Assembly: GCF_003751625.1 (NCBI RefSeq)
Contig: NZ_RJUL01000006.1
Coordinates: 124,001 to 188,000 of the forward strand
Length of the DNA stretch: 64,000 bases
Reading direction: 5' to 3'
Source of the DNA: Gallaecimonas pentaromativorans
GTDB taxonomy: Bacteria > Pseudomonadota > Gammaproteobacteria > Enterobacterales > Gallaecimonadaceae
Shown here: positions 43,924 to 54,024 of the stretch, piece by piece
Layout: every line of letters begins with the position of its first letter
How positions within the stretch are numbered: position 1 is the first letter of the stretch
Position numbers and translations under genes: made by a program
The notes under the pieces: generated by a model
The model's database searches: none
What the model was told of the DNA's origin: nothing
Seen by the model: only the letters and a program-made list of their open reading frames with translations

Positions 43924-44571
43924 CTATAATCTCCGGCGCCAAGGTCTTTCAGTCCCCGGAGTATTGATGCACAAGTATTCAGTTAGCATATTGTCAACAT
44001 CGAGTGCTGTAGCTTCAATTTGTGATTTATAACTTTTTAGGTTATTGATTGTAATGTATTGAGCTTGGCTTCCTTGGTGCGCTATATCACCACGTGTGGA
44101 AACAAAATCATTGATTACATCCTTTCCCAATGACCAGCTTTTAGATAACTCTTCAAGGCCCAAAAAACGTTTAAAAAGAGGATTGAGATTACCGGATTTA
44201 GGGGTATTCAACCCCCTCAATACTTCTTCAGCATGGTTTTTATATAGAGATCTCCAACCCTCTCCCGCAAGCTCAAGTGGTTTCAATTCGTGTTTCGATT
44301 CTTTGACATGTGACGAAAGTTCTTTTTGTACAGTTTTAGGTAGTTCTTTAGGAGAGTCGAGTTTTCTAGAAAAGTAATCCACTCCTTCAAGCATAACTTC
44401 TTCTATGTATAGCTCCCAAGCAGCGCAAAGCATCAATACTCCACTTCGCGTAATATGACCAAGGCCTCTTCGGCCTTTTCCGCTGTGGTTTAGCTGCCCA
44501 TGACTGGCAATAATCCTTTCCACATCAGTAAGCATATTCGATTCAAATTTTAAAAAACTTATTGATGGCAT
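43924..44571 (-). CDS. HEPN-domain protein (RiboL-PSP-HEPN-like), integron cassette gene
   Basis: The product is 215 residues, all-helical by pattern. A first helix block (LMLCAAWELYIEEVMLEGVDYF, residues 47-67) and a late block with RGDIAHQG match the MAE_28990/RiboL-PSP HEPN family, which often act as RNases in conflict systems. The RX4H motif is intact (R160, H165). The ATG at 44571 has AGGAAAGCAGG upstream. The adjacent SIR2-like cassette makes a functional link possible, but each gene has its own attC. Confidence 0.8.
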   Translation of the reverse strand: MPSISFLKFESNMLTDVERIIASHGQLNHSGKGRRGLGHITRSGVLMLCAAWELYIEEVMLEGVDYFSRKLDSPKELPKTVQKELSSHVKESKHELKPLELAGEGWRSLYKNHAEEVLRGLNTPKSGNLNPLFKRFLGLEELSKSWSLGKDVINDFVSTRGDIAHQGSQAQYITINNLKSYKSQIEATALDVDNMLTEYLCINTPGTERPWRRRL

Positions 44572-44588
44572 CCTGCTTTCCTAATTGC

Positions 44589-44705
44589 CTCTAACGCCCC
44601 AATCACCGGGCCGGCGTAGTGGAGCAATTTTTGTGGTAAAAGAGCGCAGCGATACCACAAAAATTGTGGAACGTAGCTGGCTCCGCGTGCATTGGCTTGT
44701 TATGA
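44589..44705 (-). other. attC site (117 bp) with a long inner hairpin
   Basis: Cores are CTCTAAC (44589-44595) and GTTATGA (44699-44705). The inner stem AATTTTTGTGGTA/TACCACAAAAATT is a long perfect pairing. Its length recalls VCR-type sites. Confidence 0.75.
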
Positions 44706-45041
44706 GTTTTTCTTGCGGCCATATCTCTTGGTTCTCTTTCTTACTTGCAAAAGAATGTGTTCTTTCAGTGATTGATCAGGAAGCTTCCTGAACCCTCGCA
44801 ATCTAGTTAATTTGGATGAATTGAGGAACTCATTCTCCGCATTCATCGCCAAATCCACATCAAAATCAAAACCACCAAGTGACCTTAATCGCTGCACCTT
44901 TGACCTTAAAGCATGCTCACTAGACCGCTTATTCTTTCGAATGCTTTTCCTACTTCCTTTGTCATTCTCACCAAAGCAGTTTCTGCGGTCCCGAGAATAG
45001 CTTAGTTCTTTTTTATCCTGGGGACTCTTAATCTTGCTCAT
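44700..45041 (-). CDS. Basic protein of unknown function, first cassette of array 2
   Basis: The product is 113 residues, strongly basic (many K/R in the first 50 residues and a KRTKRYGRKKNS tail), with no membrane segment. No family is recognised. A nucleic-acid-binding role would fit the charge. The ATG at 45041 lies 14 bases after the recombination core, so it is the most recent cassette of this array. Confidence 0.6.
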   Translation of the reverse strand: MSKIKSPQDKKELSYSRDRRNCFGENDKGSRKSIRKNKRSSEHALRSKVQRLRSLGGFDFDVDLAMNAENEFLNSSKLTRLRGFRKLPDQSLKEHILLQVRKRTKRYGRKKNS

Positions 45042-45054
45042 TCGTAATTACTCA

Positions 45055-45228
45055 TAACAGTTTTATTAGCGAGCGCGCTCGCTTTCACTCATATGACCAG
45101 TTGGTATTACAAGCTTAACCTACTGATCCTCCTTTAGATCCTCTTATATAAGCCAAGAATGGCTCCACAAAACCGAGCGGTCTCGTTTTTATGCGAGACA
45201 TGCGCTCGTTATCATCACATCGGATGAG
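45055..45228 (-). other. attI site region of the integron
   Basis: The first cassette joins at AA^C (45057/45058; GTTATGA on the minus strand). The 28 bp at 45055-45082 and 59 bp at 45170-45228 are shared with the second attI-like region. The palindrome GCGAGCGCGCTCGC lies just inside. This is the expected position between intI and the first cassette. Confidence 0.8.
45143..45170 (-). promoter_or_regulatory. Candidate cassette promoter (Pc)
   Basis: On the minus strand, TTGTGG (45165-45170) and TATAAG (45143-45148) with a 16-bp spacer point into the cassette array. The -10 box is good, the -35 box weak. It is not conserved in the second attI-like copy. Confidence 0.3.
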
Positions 45229-45329
45229 TTAAATCATATTACTTTTTAACAGCTTATTACTGGTCGTTCCAGTAAAAGCGAGCCTAGCGCGTTGTCACAA
45301 TAGCCCTGTTTAGATAGGTGTACTAGATA

Positions 45330-45349
45330 TACTGTATGTACATACATAC
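45330..45349 (+). promoter_or_regulatory. LexA-like box in front of intI
   Basis: A CTGT-N8-ACAT sequence within TACTGTAT..ATACATAC, one base off the CTGT-N8-ACAG consensus, 11 bp before the intI start. Integron integrases are known SOS targets. Confidence 0.6.
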
Positions 45350-45360
45350 TGGAGTTTGCC

Positions 45361-46329
45361 ATGGCAAGCCAACTGCTTGAATCGGTCAGACAAGAAATTA
45401 GGCTACGTCAGTACAGCGTGCGTACCGAGCACAGCTACCTTTACTGGATCCGCTTTTACATTCGCTTTCATCGGTTAGCCCACCCCGCTCAGCTGGGAGA
45501 TGAAGAAGTTCGGGCCTTCCTGAGCTGGCTAGCTTCTGAGCGTAGGGTGGCAGCGAATACCCAGAAGGTGGCGCTGAACGCTCTGAATTTTCTGTATCGC
45601 AACGTGTTGGAAAAACCTTTGGGAAACCTCGGTTTTGAAATGGCACATACGGGGCGTTATCTGCCAACAGTATTAACTGCTGAAGAGGTGGCTAAAATAT
45701 TTACTCTCTTGCAGGGTATTTACAGCCTTATTTTCCCACTGCTTTATGGTACCGGCATGCGGATTAGCGAATGCTTACGGCTGCGACTTCAGGATCTCGA
45801 TTACCAACGCCGAACCATTACCATTCACGATGGCAAAGGTAAAAAAGACAGGATGACATTAATGCCATCGTCCTTAAGCAGTCTTATTTACAAGCAGCAA
45901 GCTATCGCTTTACAGCAACATGATTTCGACCTAGCCAATGGTGTTGGCCCTTCCCTTCCGATGGCTTTGTCTCGTAAATATCCCACTGCTTGGCAAAAGC
46001 CAGGATGGATGTTTTTGTTCCCCTCAACAACCCTGTGCAACCATCCTCACAGCGGCGTACTTTGCCGCCACCACCTTCACCAGACAGCGTGCCGAAAGGC
46101 TTTGAAACAAGCGGTTGCTACCTTGCCACAGCTTCATAAGCGGGTGAGCTGCCACACCTTTCGGCACAGTTTTGCCAGCCAGTTACTGGCTTCGGGCTAT
46201 GACATTCGCACCGTGCAGGAGCTATTGGGCCACAGCGACGTGCGCACCACACAGATTTATACCCATTTACTGGGCCAGCACTTTAGTGGCGTGGTGAGCC
46301 CGTTGGACCGGGGCTTGGACTTGGGCTAG
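45361..46329 (+). CDS. intI: Integron integrase
   Basis: The product is 322 residues, a normal IntI length. It is a tyrosine recombinase with R134 (GTGMRISECLR), K160 region, H265 and R268 (HTFRHSFA), H291 (LLGHSDV) and the nucleophile Y300 (TQIYTH). It also has the IntI-specific insert (GVGPSLPMALSRKYPTAWQK and WMFLFPSTTL, about 195-224), which separates it from XerCD. It would recombine attC and attI sites. GGAG lies upstream of the ATG, and a LexA-like box suggests SOS control. No frameshift or stop is present. Confidence 0.96.
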   Translation: MASQLLESVRQEIRLRQYSVRTEHSYLYWIRFYIRFHRLAHPAQLGDEEVRAFLSWLASERRVAANTQKVALNALNFLYRNVLEKPLGNLGFEMAHTGRYLPTVLTAEEVAKIFTLLQGIYSLIFPLLYGTGMRISECLRLRLQDLDYQRRTITIHDGKGKKDRMTLMPSSLSSLIYKQQAIALQQHDFDLANGVGPSLPMALSRKYPTAWQKPGWMFLFPSTTLCNHPHSGVLCRHHLHQTACRKALKQAVATLPQLHKRVSCHTFRHSFASQLLASGYDIRTVQELLGHSDVRTTQIYTHLLGQHFSGVVSPLDRGLDLG

Positions 46330-46483
46330 AGGCACGCTACCGCCCTTAGGTTACAGCTCCCAAATGCTGATACCGTCCCTGTTATCTGCTGTACGTCCTT
46401 GTTTGGCATTGGTGTTTTGCCGATGAACTCAACCTTAACCACCCTGCCCATGGCAAGTAAAGCTAAGCCCATCAAATATCGAC

Positions 46484-46514
46484 AAAAAAAGGCGCCACCA
46501 GGGCGCCTTTTCAA
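46484..46514. terminator. Terminator between intI and the S9 peptidase gene
   Basis: AAAAAAAGGCGCC ACCA GGGCGCCTTTT. It suits either converging gene. Confidence 0.8.
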
Positions 46515-46527
46515 TCACGGGTAACGG

Positions 46528-48576
46528 TTATTTTTTGGCGTCGGCCGCCGGTTCGGTGTTGCCGGTGTGTTTGTCCATCCAGCTGAGCACTTCTTTGTAC
46601 CAGACCTTCTGGTTTTCGGGGTGCAGTACCCAGTGGTTTTCGTTGGGGTAGACCACCAGACGAGACTCCACACCGCGGCGCTGCAGCGCGGTAAAGGCGC
46701 CCAGGCCCTGGCCGAGGGGCACGCGGAAATCTTGCTCGCCGTGTACCACCAGCATTGGGGTTTTCCAGTTCTTCACGAAGTTGGCGGGGTTCCAGCGGTC
46801 GTACATGGCGGCGTTGTCCCAGGGGGTGCCTTCCATGTCGTGCTCGGGGAACCACAGCTCTTCGGTGGTGTAGTACATGGATTTAAGGTCAAAGAGGCCG
46901 TCGTGGTTGACCAGGCACTTGAACTTGTCGCTCCAGTTGCCGGCTATCCAGTTGATCATGTAGCCGCCGTAGCTGCCGCCGAGGGCGCAGGCGTTGTCGG
47001 CGTCTATCCACGGCTCTTGCTTGGCGATGAAATCCAGGCCCTTTTGCAGGTCTTCCAGTGGCCGGTCACCGTAGTGGCCGGTGATGGAGTCGGTAAAGGC
47101 TTGGCCGTAACCGGTGGAGCCGTGGAAGTCGATCATCACCACCGCATAACCAGCCGCAGCCCACAGCTCGGCGTTCCAGCGGCCATGCCAATGGTTGGAA
47201 AAACTGCCTTGGGGGCCACCGTGGATAAGGAAGGCAACGGGGTATTTCTTGCCTTCAACGTAGCCCACCGGTTTTACCCAGTAGCCGTACACGGTTTCGT
47301 TGTTCCAGCCGGGGAAGCTGAACTGGGCAAAATCGCCCATTTGCAGGTCTTTGAGCTTGTCGGCGTTAACGTGGGTGACTTGCTTTAAGCCAAAGCCGTC
47401 TTTGTCTTCGACGTACAGGTCGCTGGGCTGGTTGAGGCTGTCTTTGGAGAACAGCACCCGCCCGGCGCCTTCGGAGAAGGAGCCGACGGTGCCGTCACGG
47501 CTCAGTACCTTCATGTCGCCAAAGTCGACGTTAAAGGCGTAAAGGCCGTGCTGGCCAGTGTCCTGGGCGGTTACCAGCAGGGTTTTGGCGTCAGAGGCAA
47601 AGGCCAGGGAATCAGCGCTGTGGTCCCACTGGGGGGCCAGTTCGCGGGCTTGGCCGGTGCGAAGGTCTTTGAGCATGATGCGGTAGCGGTCAGACTCGTA
47701 ACCGGGGCGGCTCATGGCCAGCCAGGCCATGTAGCGGCCGTCGCTGCTGAAGGTGGGCTGGGCGTCCCAGGCCGGGTTGTCGCTGGTGAGGTCGACGGTT
47801 TGGCCGGTGGCAAGGTCGACTTCCCAAAGATCAAAGTTGGTGGTCCAGGGGTGGTCTTTGCCAGGGGCCTTGGCCGAGTAAACCAGCTTGGAGCCGTCGC
47901 TGTTAAAGGACACCTCTTCCATGCCGGAGAACGGCTTGGGCGGGCTGTCGGTATCGAGGCCCTGCATCACGTCTTTAAAATCGCCGGCCTTGCCGCCGTT
48001 AACATCAGCCACAAAGAGGTGGTTTACAAAACCGTTGGCCCAGGTGTCCCAGTGGCGCACGAAGAGTTGGTCGTAGGTGCGCTCGGTGGATTTCTTACCG
48101 GCCAGTTCTTTTTGCTTGTCGATGCTGCACTGAAGGGTTTTGCAGCTCGGCCATACCGACATCTCCACCACGATCTTTTGGCCGTTGGGGGCCAGCTTGT
48201 AACCGGCCACATCCAGCGGCAAGTGGGTGACCGGGCGGGCTTCGCCACCGCCAAGGGGCAGCATGTAAACCTGGCTGCCCTGGCCACGGTCAGCCAGGAA
48301 GTAGACGGCGCTGCCGTCACTGCTGACGGTCACGTCGCTTTCGGTGCTGGGGTTACTGGTGAGCTGTTTGCGGCTGCCGGTGTCTAGGTCCTGCCAGTAG
48401 AGGTTGGACTGGCCGTCTTTTTTGAGGCCGAAAATGGCGGCTTTGCCGTCGGGGGTGATAACGGCGCTGTGTACCTTGTTGAGGCTGATAACGTCGTCAA
48501 TGGTCAGGGGTTTGGCCAGTGCAGGCAAGGTTGAGGCAGCGGCCAGCGTGGCCAGCGCCAAAGTGGTCATTTTCAT
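46528..48576 (-). CDS. Exported S9-family prolyl oligopeptidase-like peptidase
   Basis: The product is 682 residues with a signal peptide (cleavage near residue 21), a beta-propeller-like N-terminal half (repeated PDGKAAIFG, SSDGSAVYFLAD and FNSDGSKLVYSA units) and a C-terminal catalytic domain. The nucleophile motif is GGSYGGYM, the aspartate is in HGEQDFRVPLG, and the histidine is in NENHWVL. It cleaves short peptides, likely a dipeptidyl- or acylaminoacyl-type peptidase in the periplasm. ATG at 48576. Confidence 0.92.
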   Translation of the reverse strand: MKMTTLALATLAAASTLPALAKPLTIDDVISLNKVHSAVITPDGKAAIFGLKKDGQSNLYWQDLDTGSRKQLTSNPSTESDVTVSSDGSAVYFLADRGQGSQVYMLPLGGGEARPVTHLPLDVAGYKLAPNGQKIVVEMSVWPSCKTLQCSIDKQKELAGKKSTERTYDQLFVRHWDTWANGFVNHLFVADVNGGKAGDFKDVMQGLDTDSPPKPFSGMEEVSFNSDGSKLVYSAKAPGKDHPWTTNFDLWEVDLATGQTVDLTSDNPAWDAQPTFSSDGRYMAWLAMSRPGYESDRYRIMLKDLRTGQARELAPQWDHSADSLAFASDAKTLLVTAQDTGQHGLYAFNVDFGDMKVLSRDGTVGSFSEGAGRVLFSKDSLNQPSDLYVEDKDGFGLKQVTHVNADKLKDLQMGDFAQFSFPGWNNETVYGYWVKPVGYVEGKKYPVAFLIHGGPQGSFSNHWHGRWNAELWAAAGYAVVMIDFHGSTGYGQAFTDSITGHYGDRPLEDLQKGLDFIAKQEPWIDADNACALGGSYGGYMINWIAGNWSDKFKCLVNHDGLFDLKSMYYTTEELWFPEHDMEGTPWDNAAMYDRWNPANFVKNWKTPMLVVHGEQDFRVPLGQGLGAFTALQRRGVESRLVVYPNENHWVLHPENQKVWYKEVLSWMDKHTGNTEPAADAKK

Positions 48577-48590
48577 TATTGTTGCTCCCT

Positions 48591-48629
48591 TAAAAAAACA
48601 AGAGGGCCAGCCAGGCTGACCCTCTTTCC
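48591..48629 (-). terminator. Minus-strand terminator after the fumarase gene
   Basis: On the minus strand, AAAGAGGGTCAGC / GCTGGCCCTCTT stem followed by a T-rich run. Confidence 0.8.
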
Positions 48630-48633
48630 ATCA

Positions 48634-50145
48634 TCAGGCTTTGATGGCTTCCTGGATGCGCACTTTCCATTCGGCCGGGCCTTGCTGGTGAGCGTTGTTG
48701 CCGAGGCTGTCCACGGCCACCGTCACCGGCATGTCTTCTACTTCAAATTCGTAAATCGCTTCCATGCCCAAGTCTGCAAAGCCTTTGACTTCGGCTTTCT
48801 TGATGGCCTTGGCCACCAGGTAGGCAGCGCCGCCCACGGCCATTAGGTACACGGCCTGGTGGTTGCGGATGGACTCCACGGCAGCCGGGCCGCGCTCGGC
48901 TTTACCGATCATGCCGATAAGGCCCGTTTCTTCGAGCATCATATCGGTGAACTTATCCATACGGGTGGAGGTGGTGGGGCCGGCTGGGCCAACCACTTCG
49001 TCGCCCACGGCATCAACCGGGCCCACGTAGTAGATAAAGCGGTTCTTAAAGTCTACCGGCAGCGGCTCACCGTTTTTGAGCATTTCCTGGATGCGCTTGT
49101 GCGCGGCATCGCGGCCGGTGAGCATTTTGCCGGACAGCAAAATGGTCTCGCCCATTTTCCAACTGGCAACGTCTTCTTTGGTGACGGTATCGAGGTTGAC
49201 GCGGCGCACGTCGCTGCCCACTTCCCAGGTCACTTTTGGCCAGTCGGAGAGTTTGGGCGGGGTGAGCTCGGCCGGGCCGGTGCCGTCCAGGTGGAAGTGC
49301 ACGTGGCGGGTAGCGGCGCAGTTGGGGATCATCACCACCGGCTTGGAGGCGGCGTGAGTGGGGGCGGATTTGATTTTGATGTCCAGCACCGTGGTCAGGC
49401 CGCCAAGGCCCTGGGCGCCGATGCCCAGTTGGTTGGCTTTCTCGAAGATTTCCAGACGCAGTTTTTCTTCGGTGGTCTGGGCGCCACGAGCTTTGAGCTC
49501 GTGAATGTCCACCGACTCCATCAGGGATTCTTTGGCCAGCACCGCGGCTTTTTCGGCGGTACCGCCGATGCCAATACCCAGCATGCCGGGCGGGCACCAG
49601 CCGGCGCCCATGGTGGGCAGGGTTTTGAGTACCCACTCGACGATGTCGTCAGAGGGGTTGAGCATGGCCATCTTGGATTTGTTCTCAGAGCCGCCGCCCT
49701 TGGCAGCGATTTGCACTTCTACGTGGTGGCCCGGCACCATGTCGATATGCACCACGGCTGGGGCATTGTCTTTGGTGTTTTTACGGGCACCGGCCGGGTC
49801 GGCCACAATGGAGGCGCGCAGCGGGTTGTCGGGGTTCAGGTAAGCACGGCGCACACCTTCATCCACCATCTCTTGTACTGTGAGGTCGGAATCCCACTGC
49901 ACCTTCATGCCGATTTTCACAAAGCAGGTGACGATACCGGTATCCTGGCACAGCGGGCGGTGGCCTTCGGCGGCCATGCGCGAGTTGATGAGGATCTGGG
50001 CAATGGCATCTTTGGCCGCTTTGGATTCTTCCTTGTCGTAGGCTTCTTTCATGGCCTGGACAAAGTCGAGAGGATGGTAGTAGGAAATGTACTGAAGGGC
50101 GCTTTCGACGCTCTCGATAAAGTCTTCTTTACGGATTACGGTCAT
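48634..50145 (-). CDS. fumA: Class I fumarate hydratase
   Basis: The product is 503 residues, the normal length for an iron-sulfur fumarase of the FumA/FumB type. The N-terminal half has cysteines (LCQDTGIVTCF), KGGGSENKSKMAML and GAGWCPPG, and the C-terminal half has GPAGPTTSTRMDKF, the TtdB-like domain. It makes malate from fumarate in the citric acid cycle. The ATG at 50145 is divergent from pabB. It has its own terminator. Confidence 0.95.
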   Translation of the reverse strand: MTVIRKEDFIESVESALQYISYYHPLDFVQAMKEAYDKEESKAAKDAIAQILINSRMAAEGHRPLCQDTGIVTCFVKIGMKVQWDSDLTVQEMVDEGVRRAYLNPDNPLRASIVADPAGARKNTKDNAPAVVHIDMVPGHHVEVQIAAKGGGSENKSKMAMLNPSDDIVEWVLKTLPTMGAGWCPPGMLGIGIGGTAEKAAVLAKESLMESVDIHELKARGAQTTEEKLRLEIFEKANQLGIGAQGLGGLTTVLDIKIKSAPTHAASKPVVMIPNCAATRHVHFHLDGTGPAELTPPKLSDWPKVTWEVGSDVRRVNLDTVTKEDVASWKMGETILLSGKMLTGRDAAHKRIQEMLKNGEPLPVDFKNRFIYYVGPVDAVGDEVVGPAGPTTSTRMDKFTDMMLEETGLIGMIGKAERGPAAVESIRNHQAVYLMAVGGAAYLVAKAIKKAEVKGFADLGMEAIYEFEVEDMPVTVAVDSLGNNAHQQGPAEWKVRIQEAIKA

Positions 50146-50224
50146 TTGCTCACCTGGACTCGCGTCCGAGTCGTTATAATGTGCCGCTAATCATACATAG
50201 CCACGGCCATGGAAACCAAGCCTG

Positions 50225-51556
50225 ATGGAACTCAATTGCCTTGCGTTGCCCTATCTTGACCGTAAGAGTCTGTTGCAGCGGTTTGCCCCGCTGAGCGCCC
50301 TGCCCTGGGCGGTTTTACTGGACTCTGCAGCAAGCGCACACCCCGACAGCCAATACAGTATTTTCAGCGCCGACCCCTTGGTGCGCTTGGAAAGCCGCGC
50401 CGGTAAGGTGGTCAGAAACGACAAGGTGCAAGACAGCCTCACGCCCTTTGCCGCCATTAAGCAAGAACTGGCCGCCTGGCCTGAGATAAAAAGCGATTTG
50501 CCCTTCGCCACCGGCGCCCTTGGCGCCTTTGCCTACGACCTTGGCCGCAGCCTTGAAGCCTTACCGAGCTTGAGCGATGCCGACATCGCCCTGCCCGAGC
50601 TGGCCTTAGGCTTTTACGACTGGGCCGTTATCTCCAACCACGACACCCAGGAGACAGTGCTGATAAGCCTTGACGACCCGGCCCTTCGCCTGGCCTGGCT
50701 TGAGCGCCAGATTGAGGCAGAAGCGGCGCCGTTTAAGCGCACCGGCCCGTGGCAGGCCAACATGAGCCGCGACCAATACGGCGAGAAATTTCAAAAGGTG
50801 CAGCACTACCTTGGCAGCGGCGATTGCTACCAAATCAACCTGGCCCAGCGCTTTAGCACCCCTTATGAAGGCGACGAGTGGCAGGCGTATCTCACCCTTC
50901 GCGAGCAAAACGCCGCACCGTTTTCGGCCTTTATGCGCCTCGATGACGGCGCGCTGCTGTCCATCTCCCCGGAGCGGTTTTTAAAGGTGCAGGGCCGCCA
51001 GGTGCAAACCAAGCCCATCAAAGGCACCCGGCCGCGCCACAGCGACCCGGTCCAAGACGCCGCCGAGGCCGCTGCCCTCAAAGCCAGCCCCAAAGACCGG
51101 GCCGAGAACGTGATGATCGTCGATTTGCTGCGTAACGACCTTGGCCGGGTAGCCGCCCCCGGCTCCGTTGCGGTACCGGCGCTTTTTGAGATTGAATCTT
51201 TCCCGGCGGTGCATCATCTTGTCTCCACCGTGACCTGCGAACTGGCCGAGGGCAACAGCGCCGTCGATCTGCTGGCTGCCGCCTTCCCCGGAGGCTCCAT
51301 CACCGGCGCCCCCAAAGTCAGGGCCATGGCAATCATCGAAGAGCTAGAGCCGCAGCGGCGCAGCTTTTATTGCGGGTCAATGGGGTATTTGTCGGCCAAT
51401 GGCAACATGGACACCTCCATCACCATTCGCACCCTGGTGGCCTGGCGCCAGCAGCTTTATTGCTGGGCCGGTGGCGGCCTGGTGGCCGACTCCAATGAAC
51501 AGGACGAATACCAGGAGACCTTAGACAAGGTGTCGCGCATCTTGCCGTTGTTATGA
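50225..51556 (+). CDS. pabB: Aminodeoxychorismate synthase component I
   Basis: The product is 443 residues, close to PabB in length. The lysine motif PIKGTRPR (not PIAGTR as in TrpE) supports the aminodeoxychorismate assignment for folate synthesis. Other landmarks are SGDCYQINLAQRF, GGSITGAPK and a closing GGGLVADSNEQDEYQETLDK. Its stop overlaps the next ATG by four bases, so the NUDIX gene is coupled. Confidence 0.94.
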   Translation: MELNCLALPYLDRKSLLQRFAPLSALPWAVLLDSAASAHPDSQYSIFSADPLVRLESRAGKVVRNDKVQDSLTPFAAIKQELAAWPEIKSDLPFATGALGAFAYDLGRSLEALPSLSDADIALPELALGFYDWAVISNHDTQETVLISLDDPALRLAWLERQIEAEAAPFKRTGPWQANMSRDQYGEKFQKVQHYLGSGDCYQINLAQRFSTPYEGDEWQAYLTLREQNAAPFSAFMRLDDGALLSISPERFLKVQGRQVQTKPIKGTRPRHSDPVQDAAEAAALKASPKDRAENVMIVDLLRNDLGRVAAPGSVAVPALFEIESFPAVHHLVSTVTCELAEGNSAVDLLAAAFPGGSITGAPKVRAMAIIEELEPQRRSFYCGSMGYLSANGNMDTSITIRTLVAWRQQLYCWAGGGLVADSNEQDEYQETLDKVSRILPLL

Positions 51557-52110
51557 ATCCCTTTGCGCCCGAATTTCTGCTGCGCTCCCTGGCCCCGGCC
51601 AGCCGGGGCATCGAGCTCAGTAACGCCCGTGAGGCCGCCGTGCTGGTGGCCATTCTCGACAAGCCAGAGCCCTCTGTACTGCTCACCCGCCGCACTCAAA
51701 CCCTTCGCAGCCACAGCGGGCAAATTGCCCTGCCCGGTGGCCGGGTAGACGACACCGACCCAAGCCACACCCATGCCGCCCTTCGCGAAGCCTGGGAAGA
51801 AGTGGGCCTGCCGCCGGCCGATGTCATGCCTCTTGGCCAGCTCAACCCCTTTTTTACGGTGTCGCGCTATCGCATCACCCCCATAGTGGGGCTGGCGCCG
51901 GCGGATTTTCCCTGGCAGCTCAGCATCGACGAAGTGGACGCGGTATTCGAGGTGCCACTGGCGGTGGTGCTGAACCTTAACAACTACCACCAGATGCAGG
52001 TAAACCGCCTGGGCCAGCCCCATAGCGTCTACTTCCTGCCTTGGCAGGGCTGGTTTATCTGGGGCGCTACCGCCGGTATCTTCCACGATTTGGCGCTGCA
52101 CATGGCCTGA
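51553..52110 (+). CDS. nudL: NUDIX-family CoA pyrophosphatase
   Basis: The product is 185 residues with the NudL-type signature RRTQTLRSHSGQIALPGGRVD followed by the Nudix box HAALREAWEEVGL. It likely cleaves CoA and related nucleotides. It is translationally coupled to pabB, an arrangement common in gammaproteobacteria. Confidence 0.9.
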   Translation: MNPFAPEFLLRSLAPASRGIELSNAREAAVLVAILDKPEPSVLLTRRTQTLRSHSGQIALPGGRVDDTDPSHTHAALREAWEEVGLPPADVMPLGQLNPFFTVSRYRITPIVGLAPADFPWQLSIDEVDAVFEVPLAVVLNLNNYHQMQVNRLGQPHSVYFLPWQGWFIWGATAGIFHDLALHMA

Positions 52111-52230
52111 GCCGGCCCCGGCCTTTTCGCATAAGAAAATTTAGGGGTAATAAGCTGGGCTGGCACCCTTGCCAATGTTAACGTTGACGTTCACACTCTG
52201 CGCCGTTTAAGCACTACTGGATTTAACGTC

Positions 52231-53613
<1,383 letters not shown>

Positions 53614-53703
53614 TCAAGCCTGCCTAGCTCGTTGATACGGCTTTTGCCTTGTCTCCACTTCGCTCGCGACGGCTTGATAACTTGGGCGGTCAGACAATCA
53701 GCA

Positions 53704-53735
53704 ATAAAAAAGGCGCCCCAGGCGCCTTTTTTATT
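53704..53735. terminator. Terminator between sdaA and the VF530-family gene
   Basis: AAAAAAGGCGCCC AGGCGCCTTTTTT, shared by converging genes. Confidence 0.85.
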
Positions 53736-53949
53736 TGAAGGTACGGATAAAGAGGTTTTCTACCTCGGCCCGGGCCCAGGGGGTTTTACGCAAGAATTTA
53801 AGGGAGGATTTTACCGAGGGGTCGCTTTTAAAGCAGTTGATGTTGACGTGCAGCGCCAGTTGGTCCCAGCCGTAATACGCCTCCAGGCGGGTGACAATTT
53901 GCTCAAGGGTGATGCCGTGCAGGGGATTGTTGGGTTGTTGATTGCTCAT
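53731..53949 (-). CDS. VF530-family (DUF2132) small DNA-binding-type protein
   Basis: The product is 72 residues with the VF530/DUF2132 hallmarks [22 protein letters not shown] and [22 protein letters not shown]. The family structure suggests DNA or nucleic-acid contact. I start at the ATG at 53949; the frame to 54012 is not supported. Confidence 0.88.
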   Translation of the reverse strand: MSNQQPNNPLHGITLEQIVTRLEAYYGWDQLALHVNINCFKSDPSVKSSLKFLRKTPWARAEVENLFIRTFK

Positions 53950-54024
53950 GAAAGGCCAGCCTTGGGGTAAGGCGAGCAGTATACCCGAGCAGCGCCTTGG
54001 CTGCCCGGGCAACGCGCGGGGCAG

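Noticed and set aside
41080-45041. Reading the HEPN and SIR2 genes as a classical toxin-antitoxin operon
   Set aside because: Each has its own attC and they are separated by recombination sites, so they are independent cassettes; a functional link remains only a possibility.
47548-48387. Long plus-strand frame opposite the S9 peptidase
   Set aside because: It is a shadow of a GC-rich coding gene, with low-complexity composition and no ribosome site.
48859-50190. 443-codon plus-strand frame opposite the fumarase gene
   Set aside because: It is His/Gly-rich shadow sequence; the fumarase is beyond doubt.
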